Positions 25,953 to 35,045 are shown, numbered from the stretch's first letter. The stretch: 64,000 nucleotides of DNA from Desulfosediminicola ganghwensis (GCF_005116675.2 NZ_CP050699.1:4521001-4585000), one strand, 5' to 3'. Numbers and translations: made by a program. Notes: generated from the sequence alone by a model not told the origin.

Positions 25953-27269
25953 TCACATCGCGAAGTTCAGACTGAGATAAATAGTATTGGTATCATAATC
26001 ATAAGCATCATCAGACGAATCCGTTGTCTCAAACGAATACGACAGCTCCGCCATCAACCAGTCGCGTACCAGGAACTGAACCGCAGGGGAGATGTAAAAG
26101 GTATCTTCGTCGCGGTCGGCCTGCCCGACAAGCTGCTCGTAATCTGAGTTCTCATACCCCATCCCCAGCTTGGCCGTGATCTTCTCGGTCATCGCCTGAC
26201 TGTAAACAAAGCGGGCACCCAACACAAGCTTCTCCGAGGCTCCGGCATTGTCGGATTCCTCGTTTTTCTGGTACAGATCGAGGGTCATGTCGGTCTTGTC
26301 TGTCATCCGATAATGAGCCTGAAGATCCAGGGTAAAATTATCGCTGTCCTGATACTCGTCAGTCTCAGCATCAAACGATTTACTCTGCAGACCTGCCTTG
26401 AACAACAGGGCCAGCTTGTCGGAGCTAACCCAGCGGACACCACCATAGTAGTAGTCCTGGCTGTTATCCTTTGCCGTATCGTTATCATACTCAACGTCGG
26501 TATAACGATACTGCAGGAACAGCGAAGTCTTCTCAGAATATTTGTAATAGCCGTAGAGATCAATAACATTATCGGTACGGTCAAAGAAGAAGGCGTTATC
26601 AGCCTCATCATACTGAAGCAGGAAGTTGGAATAATCCACCTTGAAGCGCAGCTTCTCGGTCAGATCCCAATCCGCAGTCAACATGAGCAGGTTGGTATCA
26701 AACTCGCGCAGATCTTCATCAGTTGCTTCGCCCACGCCAAAATCGTCGTGCCCACGGGTAAAACGGTCCAGTACACGCAGGGAGAGGCCGCTGGCCATAT
26801 TCCAGCGCGCCAGACCTTCCGCATAGTAATCTTCTGTATTCAAGTCGGAATCATACGAGTACATGTTGATATCCGAGCCAACAAGCGCGTAAAGCTGGTA
26901 TTTATCCGTACCGACATCGTCATCAAGCTCCAGCTGCAAACCACCCGCAGAGGTATTATGCGGGGCAATGGTTATGGGAACCACACGCATGCGTGGGAGC
27001 GAGAACCACACGCCAGGAGAAATGGTATAGAGCCAACTGCTGTCGGTATCGTCGTCAACATTGAAGACGTTATCGGTCCAGCCAGTCCGCAGGCTGAGAT
27101 AGGGATGAATATAGCCACCCCGGACTCCGAAGATCTCATCATCAGCAAAGCCACCATTTTCGGCCGGAACAACAACCAGATCATTGACGTCCACGGTGTT
27201 TTGCGCAGACGCTGTGAACGGCAGTAAAGCACAGGCCGTTGCCAGCCCGATATATTGTAATTGCTTCAT
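25953..27269 (-). CDS. Outer-membrane beta-barrel protein of the polysaccharide locus
   Basis: This 438-residue protein has a signal peptide (ACALLPFTASA, cut before QNTVD). Many amphipathic beta strands alternate with acidic loops (DDDTDSS, YDNDTAKDNSQD), and the C-terminal strand is YLSLNFAM. It resembles beta-barrel porin-2/capsule-locus barrels, which probably give the polymer a route across the outer membrane. The substrate is unknown. It lies upstream of the export gene. Confidence 0.82.
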   Translation of the reverse strand: MKQLQYIGLATACALLPFTASAQNTVDVNDLVVVPAENGGFADDEIFGVRGGYIHPYLSLRTGWTDNVFNVDDDTDSSWLYTISPGVWFSLPRMRVVPITIAPHNTSAGGLQLELDDDVGTDKYQLYALVGSDINMYSYDSDLNTEDYYAEGLARWNMASGLSLRVLDRFTRGHDDFGVGEATDEDLREFDTNLLMLTADWDLTEKLRFKVDYSNFLLQYDEADNAFFFDRTDNVIDLYGYYKYSEKTSLFLQYRYTDVEYDNDTAKDNSQDYYYGGVRWVSSDKLALLFKAGLQSKSFDAETDEYQDSDNFTLDLQAHYRMTDKTDMTLDLYQKNEESDNAGASEKLVLGARFVYSQAMTEKITAKLGMGYENSDYEQLVGQADRDEDTFYISPAVQFLVRDWLMAELSYSFETTDSSDDAYDYDTNTIYLSLNFAM

Positions 27270-27360
27270 TTTTACTCACCAGATAATAGAACGTTCTTTC
27301 AATCAAACCACCTGAAATTCATTACAGTCATTGAGTAGTTTTTTCGTTACACAACTCAAA

Positions 27361-27810
27361 TCAGTTTGGTTCAGGTTGAAAAGGGCTGGCTCCATGACGC
27401 GGCCCATGACCATTGCCATTGCCATGTGGCGGTGGGTTGAAAAATCGACTGTTTTGGTTGGGGTATGCCTGGGCATCGACTACCTGATCGCCACACTCTG
27501 CGACGCTCTGTTTGTGCCCTGCAATCACAATATCTTCAGATATTTTGTATTTCTTGGCTGCCGCATTAATATCAATGCCGTTTACCCCGGCGCAATAGAG
27601 CGCTTTAACCAGATTCTGCGGGTTCAGATTCTCTATGCCCAAGGCGCTTTCAATGATTTCGGCCGGGGCGATTCCCTGCTCGAGAGCACCCTCAACCGCA
27701 ACCTGAATATTCTCTGCCTCATATGCAGTCTGAAAATCTTCCAACCAACCGGCAAGCGCCACTGTAGCAGAAACAACAACAATACTTAGCGCAGCTATAA
27801 TCTTTTTCAT
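27361..27810 (-). CDS. Secreted hypothetical protein
   Basis: This 149-residue protein has a clear signal peptide (KKIIAALSIVVVSATVALA). A helical middle repeats EGALEQGIAPAEIIESAL-like and IDINAAAKKYKISEDIV-like segments, with two cysteines. The tail is Gly/His/Pro/Asn-rich (PPPHGNGNGHGPRHG). GAGGAGGGAAGAG precedes the ATG. No domain is recognised. Its place at the head of the export genes suggests a periplasmic accessory factor. Confidence 0.75.
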   Translation of the reverse strand: MKKIIAALSIVVVSATVALAGWLEDFQTAYEAENIQVAVEGALEQGIAPAEIIESALGIENLNPQNLVKALYCAGVNGIDINAAAKKYKISEDIVIAGHKQSVAECGDQVVDAQAYPNQNSRFFNPPPHGNGNGHGPRHGASPFQPEPN

Positions 27811-27904
27811 CTCTTCCCTCCTCTTACCGTTATTCTTATCAGATATATAATTTTCCTGTTTCCTATATATATACTCAGCTTTATATAATACTCTTCAGCT
27901 GTTA

Positions 27905-28095
27905 CATATTTCCCACATCCAACGCCCTACCCGCAGTCGCTGTTGCAGTTCCAGCAGTTACAGTGCAGTAGCAGTTACGTCCCCCATCCAACGTCCACCT
28001 TCCAACGTGCAGTTGCAGTCGCAGTCACGTCCAACCCGCCGTTCCGTCCCACCTGCTTTTGCAGTTGCAATCCCCTCCTACCTACCCTTCCCCCC
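27905..28095. repeat. Intergenic low-complexity repeat tract 10
   Basis: The tract has CAACGCCCTACC, GTTGCAGTTCC, CGTCCACCTTCCAACGTGCAGTTGCAG and similar words. It runs into the 3' end of the WecA-PilZ gene, where the last dozen or so codons look repeat-derived. Confidence 0.85.
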
Positions 28096-29583
28096 CACCT
28101 CAAACGCCCAACCCCGAACACCCTTTTTTTCTGCTTCCAACCTCTTCAAATCCCTGATATACCTTCCAAGCGCTTCCCTGCTCTCAACGCTCATGCCCTC
28201 AAACCGCACACCATAAAACGTTGCATTTCCCTGCTTGCAAGACCACACACTTTCAAACCTGAGTTCAATCCGTTCAGTTACATCGTTCACCTGAACGTCG
28301 ATCATGCAATTGCTTTTAGTGGGCATTGCTATTTCCGATTTCCACCTGACCAGACTTCCTATTCTGGAAATATTTAAAATTCTTGCGGAAACCGTACCAT
28401 CATCAGTCGTTACTCTACAATTGAGACGAACAGGGTAGCGTTTCGCCTTGCGATAAACCTGCAGCAAATCAAAGACTCCGAAAAGCATCGATGTCATATT
28501 ACTTTTGGTTATCCTCTCGGTATTATGCCGACGAAACCGATATGTGAAACGAAGAAAACTTGTAATATAGAATGAAGCCAGTAAATAGCATGAAAAGTAG
28601 ACCACATAAACAGCAAAAAGAGCAGACTCAGAGGCAGAATAAAGCGGGCTTAATAAAGTCAAACCGCCAAGCCCTGCACTAATCATCAAAATGAGGCGCA
28701 CCGCCCCCTCCCTGCTCAACCCGTAGCGCAGAAAGATATGATGCAAATGATACTTATCGGCAACAAAAGGGTTCTGACGACGCATTAACCGCTTGCCCAT
28801 CACGACAATTGTATCGGTGACCGGCACCGCAAGTATCAACAGCGCTGAAACTGGCTTAAGTATCGGAGCAAATCCCTGGGAACCTACAATGGCCATAAAG
28901 ACCAGGGCAAATCCCAAACAGAGACTTCCCGCATCCCCCATAAACATCTTGGCAGGTGTCCAGTTGAAATGCAGAAAACCCAGAACTGCTCCAGCCAGAG
29001 CAAGATTGAGTAAAACAAGATTTGTGTTACCGGCAAAAGAGGCATGGGCACCAAAATAGAGAAAGGCTATAAAAGAAATACCACCCGCCAGTCCATCGAG
29101 GCCATCAATGAGGTTGACGGAGTTTATCACCCCTACCACGCAGAACACCGTCACAAGCCAGGCAACCAGTAAACCACCGGGTACCAGCAGTTCCCCATTA
29201 CCAAACAGATCTCCGAAGGAAAAGAGAACCGCCTTACTGAAATATATCATGAGGCAGGCGGCGATGATCTGGGCTGCAAACTTCTGTTTCGGCCCAAGTT
29301 CCATATAATCGTCTAGAAACCCGATAAACAAAAGAACTGCGAGCCCCAGAAAAAAACCACGCAAACCAGCAATGGGGATAAAGAGCATACTGGCAAAGGT
29401 GACTGCAATCATCATCCCTATCCCACCAACCAGTGGTTTAGGCTGAGTGTGCACTTTTCGACTATTTGGCTTATCCATCAAACCAAGTCGTAAAGCAATG
29501 CTGGAAAGCTTCGGCAAGGCAAAGAGAGCGATAAACAGTGAAGTGAGAAATACCAGAATTAAGCGTAACTCTACAGTAAGCAT
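28078..29583 (-). CDS. WecA-like undecaprenyl-phosphate sugar-phosphate transferase fused to a PilZ domain
   Basis: This 501-residue protein. Residues 1-360 are a MraY/WecA-type polytopic transferase with DDYMELG (Asp91/92), NLIDGLDGLAGG (157-168), MGDAGS (215-220) and HHIFLR (271-276). Residues about 380-490 show the c-di-GMP-binding PilZ signature, R382-Y-P-V-R386 and N404-I-S-R-I-G409. The enzyme would load the first sugar-1-phosphate onto undecaprenyl phosphate. The PilZ part suggests direct c-di-GMP control of polymer initiation. The last about 17 residues (after RLEAEKK) are encoded by repeat-like DNA and are probably not functional. Confidence 0.9.
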   Translation of the reverse strand: MLTVELRLILVFLTSLFIALFALPKLSSIALRLGLMDKPNSRKVHTQPKPLVGGIGMMIAVTFASMLFIPIAGLRGFFLGLAVLLFIGFLDDYMELGPKQKFAAQIIAACLMIYFSKAVLFSFGDLFGNGELLVPGGLLVAWLVTVFCVVGVINSVNLIDGLDGLAGGISFIAFLYFGAHASFAGNTNLVLLNLALAGAVLGFLHFNWTPAKMFMGDAGSLCLGFALVFMAIVGSQGFAPILKPVSALLILAVPVTDTIVVMGKRLMRRQNPFVADKYHLHHIFLRYGLSREGAVRLILMISAGLGGLTLLSPLYSASESALFAVYVVYFSCYLLASFYITSFLRFTYRFRRHNTERITKSNMTSMLFGVFDLLQVYRKAKRYPVRLNCRVTTDDGTVSARILNISRIGSLVRWKSEIAMPTKSNCMIDVQVNDVTERIELRFESVWSCKQGNATFYGVRFEGMSVESREALGRYIRDLKRLEAEKKGVRGWAFEVGGKGR

Positions 29584-29644
29584 GGCATAGTGACCCTATT
29601 AACAAAATAATAATTAGAATCAGTTGTATAACACACCATCCACA

Positions 29645-29678
29645 CCATGAATATAGGTATAATTACCTATATTCATGG
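29645..29678. promoter_or_regulatory. Perfect 15-bp palindrome upstream of the WecA-PilZ gene
   Basis: CCATGAATATAGGTA (29645-29659) and TACCTATATTCATGG (29664-29678) are separated by TAAT. The palindrome sits 62-95 bp before the start codon of the minus-strand gene. It could be an operator or a strong terminator hairpin for transcription arriving from the right. Confidence 0.7.
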
Positions 29679-29788
29679 ATTGAGAAAAATATTTTTGCTC
29701 TTCAACGAACTAAGTAGAATAACTACCCGTGATTTTCAAAAATAACAGCACTATCTATTTACCTGACCACACCTCCCTGTTATAGATA

Positions 29789-30218
29789 CATGTTATCTCT
29801 GCGCTATGCAGGCGCCTTCACGAGGCAAAAAAAAAGGGAAATAAAGAAGTAATCGTCTGGAGTAATGGCAGACCCATGCTGGAATTCCTCTATGTCGCTA
29901 ATATGACATCCTCCTCCATTCATGTGATGCAGCTGGTTAATAGCACCTATCAGCAATATACAAAATCGATATTGAGCCACATAAATGTCGGCACTGGGGT
30001 TAACCGCACGATTCGTGAACTGGCCTGACCATAGCTAAAGTTGCAGGCTTCACCGGAGAAGTTGTATTTGATTGCTCAAAACCAGATGGTACTCCAAGAA
30101 AATGCTTCGACATTTCTCGGCTCTCACTGCTCAACTGGTAGGCTACACCTCTCTTGAAGAGGGGTTGGCCCGAGCTTATAGATGGTTCTTAGCCAATCAT
30201 GCAATATCTAGAAGATAA
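29789..30218 (+). pseudogene. GDP-L-fucose synthase (fcl/wcaG) C-terminal remnant
   Basis: Translation in shifting frames gives HVISALCRRLHEAKKKG, then VIVWSNGRPMLEFLYV, then [17 protein letters not shown] followed by TGA. It continues with [19 protein letters not shown] and finally SLEEGLARAYRWFLANH. These are the C-terminal motifs of GDP-fucose synthase in the correct order. A frameshift at an A9 run (about 29828), a stop and shift near 30026, an in-frame TAG near 30139 and a further shift near 30155 kill it. The N-terminal Rossmann half is missing. This accounts for most of the 727-bp gap between 29584 and 30310. Confidence 0.85.
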
Positions 30219-30310
30219 CTAACCAAAAAAATTCGAGATATCATAAACAGCAAAATAGATATGCGCAAATACCACTGTCTTTCTAATCAACATTCAATTC
30301 CTGGCAGAAG

Positions 30311-31417
30311 ATGCTGAAATTCCTCCGATCATCAACCTCACGCACCCAAGTGCCTGGCCTGTATTGGCAACAACAGCTCGCGCTAGCTCCGTTCACTTCT
30401 CATTTCTCAAAGGATGAATTCATATCCGACTTGGCCCAAATGCCCAACAAACAAAAATCGGATTTTCTCATGTTCCTCTTTCAAAACAACCTTATCACAA
30501 TATGGCTTGAGAAGTTGGGGAGCGAGGCTCTTTCAAATATTTGGTCTGATAGAGATGTTCTGTCGATGAAGAAGCATGCGGTAGTGGTGACAGTCAACTA
30601 TTTACAGCAAAAAGCCGCCATCCAACAATTCACGAAGGTCTTAGATAATGAGTCAATTCCTCATACGATATTCAAAGGCGCGCATACTCGAGAACTCGTT
30701 TACAATAACCCAGCTACCCGCCCATCATGTGACATCGACGTATTGATACAAGAAGATAGAAGAGAAGAAGTTATTCAATTATTTATTGATCTCGGCTACA
30801 CTTTATATGCACCTGAGGAAAACCTCAGCCATGAATGTTCGCTCAACACAGCCAACATCTCGGTGGACCTGCATTGGCACATACTCCGCCCAGGAAGAGT
30901 ACCGGGGGAATTAACAAATCAATTTCTGGCAAACAGGAGACAGCACGACGACCACTGGTGCTGCGACCACACTGCAAACCTGTTTATTCTGCTTATCCAT
31001 CCGGTATTCTCAAAATATTCCCATATGACCAGATACGGTCTAATCCGCATGGTAGATCTTCTGAATTGGTTTACAACTCAACAGATTGACCACCAAAGGC
31101 TACAACTGCTTTTAGACCAAACCGGCCTCCGAACAGCTGCATGGGTAACTCTCACCTATTTACACTTTTTTACTGGTGACGCAAATATACAGAAGCTGGC
31201 AAACGATCTTAGCCCTAGCCCAATAAAAAAAACCTATCTCAACTTATGGCTGCAAAGCGACCTCGCAGCGCGTCTTATCGATTACCCTATGGCCGTCAAA
31301 CTCTTTTTCACTCTTTTCGCCCATGACAGCCTGGGACATGCATGCTCTTTCATTAAAACTTTTCTTTCACGCTCAACCTATTCCCCAAAGGATATAGACC
31401 TCTCGCTGGTGGACTAA
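30311..31417 (+). CDS. NTP_transf_5-type nucleotidyltransferase family protein
   Basis: This 368-residue cytoplasmic protein has the family core FKGAHTRELVYNNPATRPSC followed by DIDVLIQEDRREEV. It also has ISVDLHWHILRPGRVPGE and DHTANLFILLIHPVFSKY. These proteins are common in polysaccharide and lasso-peptide-type loci, but the substrate is unknown. It is one of the few plus-strand genes in this locus and follows the fucose synthase remnant directly, so the two may once have formed a unit. Confidence 0.82.
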   Translation: MLKFLRSSTSRTQVPGLYWQQQLALAPFTSHFSKDEFISDLAQMPNKQKSDFLMFLFQNNLITIWLEKLGSEALSNIWSDRDVLSMKKHAVVVTVNYLQQKAAIQQFTKVLDNESIPHTIFKGAHTRELVYNNPATRPSCDIDVLIQEDRREEVIQLFIDLGYTLYAPEENLSHECSLNTANISVDLHWHILRPGRVPGELTNQFLANRRQHDDHWCCDHTANLFILLIHPVFSKYSHMTRYGLIRMVDLLNWFTTQQIDHQRLQLLLDQTGLRTAAWVTLTYLHFFTGDANIQKLANDLSPSPIKKTYLNLWLQSDLAARLIDYPMAVKLFFTLFAHDSLGHACSFIKTFLSRSTYSPKDIDLSLVD

Positions 31418-31442
31418 TTTTTCATAAACTACTCCTAATCCG

Positions 31443-31453
31443 CCCCCCCCCCC
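31443..31453. repeat. C11 homopolymer run
   Basis: Eleven C occur in the gap between converging genes (31418-31524), with a further C8 run about 40 bp to the right. No coding effect is seen. Confidence 0.8.
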
Positions 31454-31524
31454 AACAGAACCGGTAACAAAGAGATGTAAGCTGCATCCCCCCCCTTCCT
31501 ACTATTTCACCATACACCTACCCT

Positions 31525-32199
31525 CTACCCCAAAGCATCCGGTTTTTCAGGTAACCCATCAAAAATCCTGTACGGCAGATAGCTTTCAGAAAACAGAATC
31601 ACCCAAGCAGTGCAGAAAATTATTTTCACGTCAGTCCAAATAGATATATTTTCTTGATACCACAGTTCCAGTGCCCCTTTATACGGTGCAATGTATTTTT
31701 TATCAAAATCATGAGGATCCCCATCTACATCCGACATCCACTTTTCTTCATCCCTGAATATAATAGAACCAATTCCCGTTATCCCAGGGTTCGTATTGTA
31801 AACCACCGCCTGGACATCATCAGAGAATTTAGCAAAATCAACTTCCATCAAAGGGCGAGGTCCAACAATTGACATATTGCCTATCAGCACATTAATAACT
31901 TGAGGTAACTCATTGATCTTTGTCTTCCTTAAAAACTTGCCTACCGGGAAAACCCTGGGATCATCACGCAACGTTATGCTTCCAGCTCCGATATTTGGAC
32001 TATCCTTAAGCATAGTCGCGAACTTCCAAACCTTAAAATCTTTATTCTTGCACCCAACTCTTTTTTGCAGATAAAAAACTTCATGCTCGCCGGTGAGTAA
32101 CAACAAAACACAGATTGGCAATAAAAATGGCAGCAAAACAAGCAGTGCTGTCAACGCAAGGACAAAATCGACAAATCTTTTTAAGAACTTTTCATACAT
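31525..32199 (-). CDS. WcaJ-type bacterial sugar transferase (paralogue 1)
   Basis: This 224-residue protein has an N-terminal membrane hairpin (VDFVLALTALLVLLPFLLPICVLL). The catalytic part has KVWKFATMLKDSP, RKTKINELPQVINVLIG and MSIVGPRPL. It transfers a sugar phosphate to undecaprenyl phosphate. It lacks the extra N-terminal helices of full WcaJ, as in short EpsL/PglC-like forms. It is clearly paralogous to the gene at 33925. AGGG stands before the ATG. Confidence 0.92.
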   Translation of the reverse strand: MYEKFLKRFVDFVLALTALLVLLPFLLPICVLLLLTGEHEVFYLQKRVGCKNKDFKVWKFATMLKDSPNIGAGSITLRDDPRVFPVGKFLRKTKINELPQVINVLIGNMSIVGPRPLMEVDFAKFSDDVQAVVYNTNPGITGIGSIIFRDEEKWMSDVDGDPHDFDKKYIAPYKGALELWYQENISIWTDVKIIFCTAWVILFSESYLPYRIFDGLPEKPDALG

Positions 32200-32213
32200 A
32201 AATCCCTACTGCT

Positions 32214-33434
32214 CTACATTTTTGAATCCAAACCCTTTCCAGTCTCAATATGAGAAAAATTGGGTAGGTACGTTTTTAATATTTCCACAACAGCGGCTTT
32301 ACTCACCTCTTCTGTAGCAAATAAATCATTCAGTTTATCAAATATCATATCTATTTCAGCCTTATCCCTTTTGAGGGAATTTTTAATCACACCCAAATTC
32401 ACAAATGATTCGTTATCCAATTCCTCACCATCAGTGAAAAACTCTTCATACGACTTCTCACCAGAGGTATCCGAACCAAAAAAGTAAACAGGCCATGATG
32501 CTGGAACAGTCGACAATTTCAACGCCTTTTGACGTGCCTCTTCTTCTGAGGTACAGGCATCCAACTCAAGGCCCAGATCCTCCAACAAATCCTTGGCTAT
32601 GCGATCAAAAGGGACCATATCCTTTTCTGCATCAAGTTTGGGAAAGAAAATATCACCAGACTCCCCCATTATAGAGGCAATCAAACACAATTCTCCTGAC
32701 TCCTGAGGCGAGACAAAAAAACGTCTAATTCCTAATGGGCATGACCAAGGCTGCCTTTTATTCAAACGTTCCAGGAAACCTAAGGGCAAACTTCCATTCG
32801 AAAACGCCACATTCGCAAAGCGAGCCGTTTTTATAGGAAGCCGATCCGCATACGCCATAATCAGTTCCTCCATCAGCTTCTTGCTGGCCCCCATCACATT
32901 AACAGGATTAGCAGCTTTATCGGTACTCACACAAAAAAAGTGCTCCGGCGGGCACTCCAACAACAAATCAAGCAGCCTTCTAGCGCGAAGGACATTGTTC
33001 TCAACCATGGCCTCAATTGAGAAAACATCCTTCTCACTTCGCACATGTTTATGAGCCGCGAAATTCGCAACGATATCAAACGGTCCAAGTCGCCTAAACA
33101 GCTTTTCAAAAACTTTATCCCCAAAGTTAACGGGATAGGTGATAAAATCATCAGGGATATTAAAATCAACTGAACTGCGCAAATCCCGCACTAACTCAGT
33201 CAACCCATTTTCACTAATATCCACAACAACCAACTTTGAGACCTTGAATCGCAAAATAGCCTTAATGTACGATGAACCAATCGACCCCGCGCCACCTATC
33301 ACCAGCACGTTCTTACCATTGATCCTGGCACTAAGTTCAGCGTCATAGCTTTCAAAGTCCGCCTGCAGCAAACTCTCGGACCGCCCTGTCACATATCTAT
33401 TTATAAATTCCGAAAGATCGAAACTCGCAATCAT
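32214..33434 (-). CDS. CapD-like nucleotide-sugar dehydratase/epimerase
   Basis: This 406-residue SDR has NAD-binding motif VLVIGGAGSIGSSYIKAIL at about 41-59, FAAHKHVRSEKD and VSTDKAANPVNVMGASKK. In CapD/FlaA1-like enzymes the usual YxxxK tyrosine is likewise replaced by Met. It probably makes a 4-keto-6-deoxy sugar from UDP-GlcNAc for this polymer. AGAGGTG precedes the ATG. It lies 14 bp upstream of sugar transferase 1 in the same operon. Confidence 0.88.
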   Translation of the reverse strand: MIASFDLSEFINRYVTGRSESLLQADFESYDAELSARINGKNVLVIGGAGSIGSSYIKAILRFKVSKLVVVDISENGLTELVRDLRSSVDFNIPDDFITYPVNFGDKVFEKLFRRLGPFDIVANFAAHKHVRSEKDVFSIEAMVENNVLRARRLLDLLLECPPEHFFCVSTDKAANPVNVMGASKKLMEELIMAYADRLPIKTARFANVAFSNGSLPLGFLERLNKRQPWSCPLGIRRFFVSPQESGELCLIASIMGESGDIFFPKLDAEKDMVPFDRIAKDLLEDLGLELDACTSEEEARQKALKLSTVPASWPVYFFGSDTSGEKSYEEFFTDGEELDNESFVNLGVIKNSLKRDKAEIDMIFDKLNDLFATEEVSKAAVVEILKTYLPNFSHIETGKGLDSKM

Positions 33435-33495
33435 ATCAACACCTCTTTAGCAATCATCCAAACAATAGCCTATCGAGCAACATCAGTACCTTACT

Positions 33496-33571
33496 CCAAA
33501 TAGAATCCACACTGGTAATATTCACTAGCCTGTCACCAGCCAAATCGAGTTTACCATTCAATCATTCTGCC
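33496..33571 (-). pseudogene. Vestige of a LegC-like aminotransferase 3' end
   Basis: This stretch aligns by eye with the 3' end of the intact aminotransferase gene at about 35840-35920. Shared words include CCAGCCAAATCGAGTTTACCA and the flanking TATTCAC and CATTCTG pieces. It is frameshifted and short. The rest of the 490-bp gap (33435-33924) shows no recognisable gene. Confidence 0.7.
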
Positions 33572-33924
33572 ACTACTTGAGTGTGTGAAACCGACTCAGA
33601 CGCTGCCACCAAAAAGTTAAACCTCTAGTTAGGTTGTATTTCCCTTCTCCCTCCCCTCCTGATCCAAAAGAGTGGGTGATATGTAACCGTACGTAGAATG
33701 CTTCATCAGACTATTAGAATATCACCCAATACAGTTGCACAATGCTTGTTAGATTTCCGGCCTGTCGCGAAATTCCACATGAGGAATCAACTGTGTTTTC
33801 AGAGGAAAAAACCGTTCTTGCTCGTGACACTCAACCATCTATACAAATGATATGAAACGACCTAGTTTCTTGCCAAACATATGCGGGTTATCAATTTAAC
33901 AAATTAGGCAGAATATAGGAAATA

Positions 33925-34611
33925 TCAGACTTTGTCCATTCCCAAAGGGTTAACCGGTAAACCCTCAAAATATTTATATAGAGCATTGCTATTGGGAAAG
34001 ATAACCACCCAAGCGGTCAGGATTAGAATGGCCAAATCCGTTTGAAAGGATTGATTGGCCTGATACCACTTTTCTACTTCGCCTTTGTAAGGATAAATAA
34101 CGGTTCGGTAAAACTCCCAAGGATCATTTCCTTTTTCTTTTTCGCGAGTAATTAGTTCTTCCTCATTTCTAAAAATAATGGAGCCAACACCAGTAATACC
34201 TGGCTTTACATTGTAAATAACATTTTTTACATCCTCTGGATACTGTTCAAAACTCTTTTGCATCACTGGCCGAGGACCTACAAAACTCATATCGCCACAG
34301 AGCACGTTGACCAATTGTGGTAGTTCATTGATTTTTGTCTTTCTCAGAAAATCACCCATGGGTGTCAGACGCGGGTCCTTTTTCAGCGTAATCAAACCAC
34401 CAGACATATTAGGACTATCCTTGAGCATGGTCGCAAATTTCCAGATGTAAAATTTCTTATTTTTATATCCAATCCTCTCTTGCAGATAGAGTATTTCGCC
34501 CTCACCAGTCAGCCTCAAAAAGATGATAATCGGGAATGAAATGGGAAGTAAAAGGATCAAAATAATGGCAGCTATCAAAAAATCACATACTCTTTTTACG
34601 GACGTGTACAT
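33925..34611 (-). CDS. WcaJ-type bacterial sugar transferase (paralogue 2)
   Basis: This protein of about 228 residues is close to the product at 31525, with KFYIWKFATMLKDSP, RKTKINELPQLVNVLCG and MSFVGPRPV. The membrane helix is VCDFLIAAIILILLLPISF. Two near neighbours with the same activity plus the WecA-like enzyme give three initiating transferases in one locus. Different sugar specificity or replacement after rearrangement is possible. The ATG at 34611 or 34614 could be used. Confidence 0.92.
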   Translation of the reverse strand: MYTSVKRVCDFLIAAIILILLLPISFPIIIFLRLTGEGEILYLQERIGYKNKKFYIWKFATMLKDSPNMSGGLITLKKDPRLTPMGDFLRKTKINELPQLVNVLCGDMSFVGPRPVMQKSFEQYPEDVKNVIYNVKPGITGVGSIIFRNEEELITREKEKGNDPWEFYRTVIYPYKGEVEKWYQANQSFQTDLAILILTAWVVIFPNSNALYKYFEGLPVNPLGMDKV

Positions 34612-34760
34612 CATTACATTCTTTTGCCTAGGTTTTATTTTCTATATGCCCAATGATAGAGGACAGGTCGCAGGTCAAACTGAACTGTCCGCCCAATGTC
34701 ATCAGTCGATTCTTTTTTACTATTTTCAACTACATACTTCAGCATGACAGGCTTAAAGAG

Positions 34761-35045
34761 TCATTCATTTTTTCCGAAAACACACAGCCAGACCGCTTGA
34801 CCTGTCTTAGTAGTATGAAACTCTTCCAGCAATTCAAACCCCATATAATAGAACCAATTTTCTTGTAATTAGAAGTGGTGTTAAGGATGCTGATAAAGGT
34901 AATTTTTGAGTTAATAACATAGTTACTCGCACCCAATGCAACGTAAGAATTTTGTAGACCAGCACTTCCATTCTTACAGGCCATGCATGTTTAGCAACTA
35001 AACCTTTATATTTAACTATATAATCACCCGCAAGAGATGCCCTCC
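34761..35045 (-). pseudogene. Frameshifted acetyltransferase-like remnant
   Basis: On the minus strand two frames join to give NSYVALGASNYVINSKITF, then SILNTTSNYKKIG, FYYMGFELLEEFHTT and KTGQAVWLCVFGKNE with a stop at 34761. The YKKIGFYYMGFELL part resembles the end of a GNAT domain. A shift near the YKKIG codons breaks the frame, and upstream parts are also shifted. The family call is weak but coding origin is convincing. The remaining gap sequence (34615-34760, 35046-35125) shows nothing. Confidence 0.6.
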
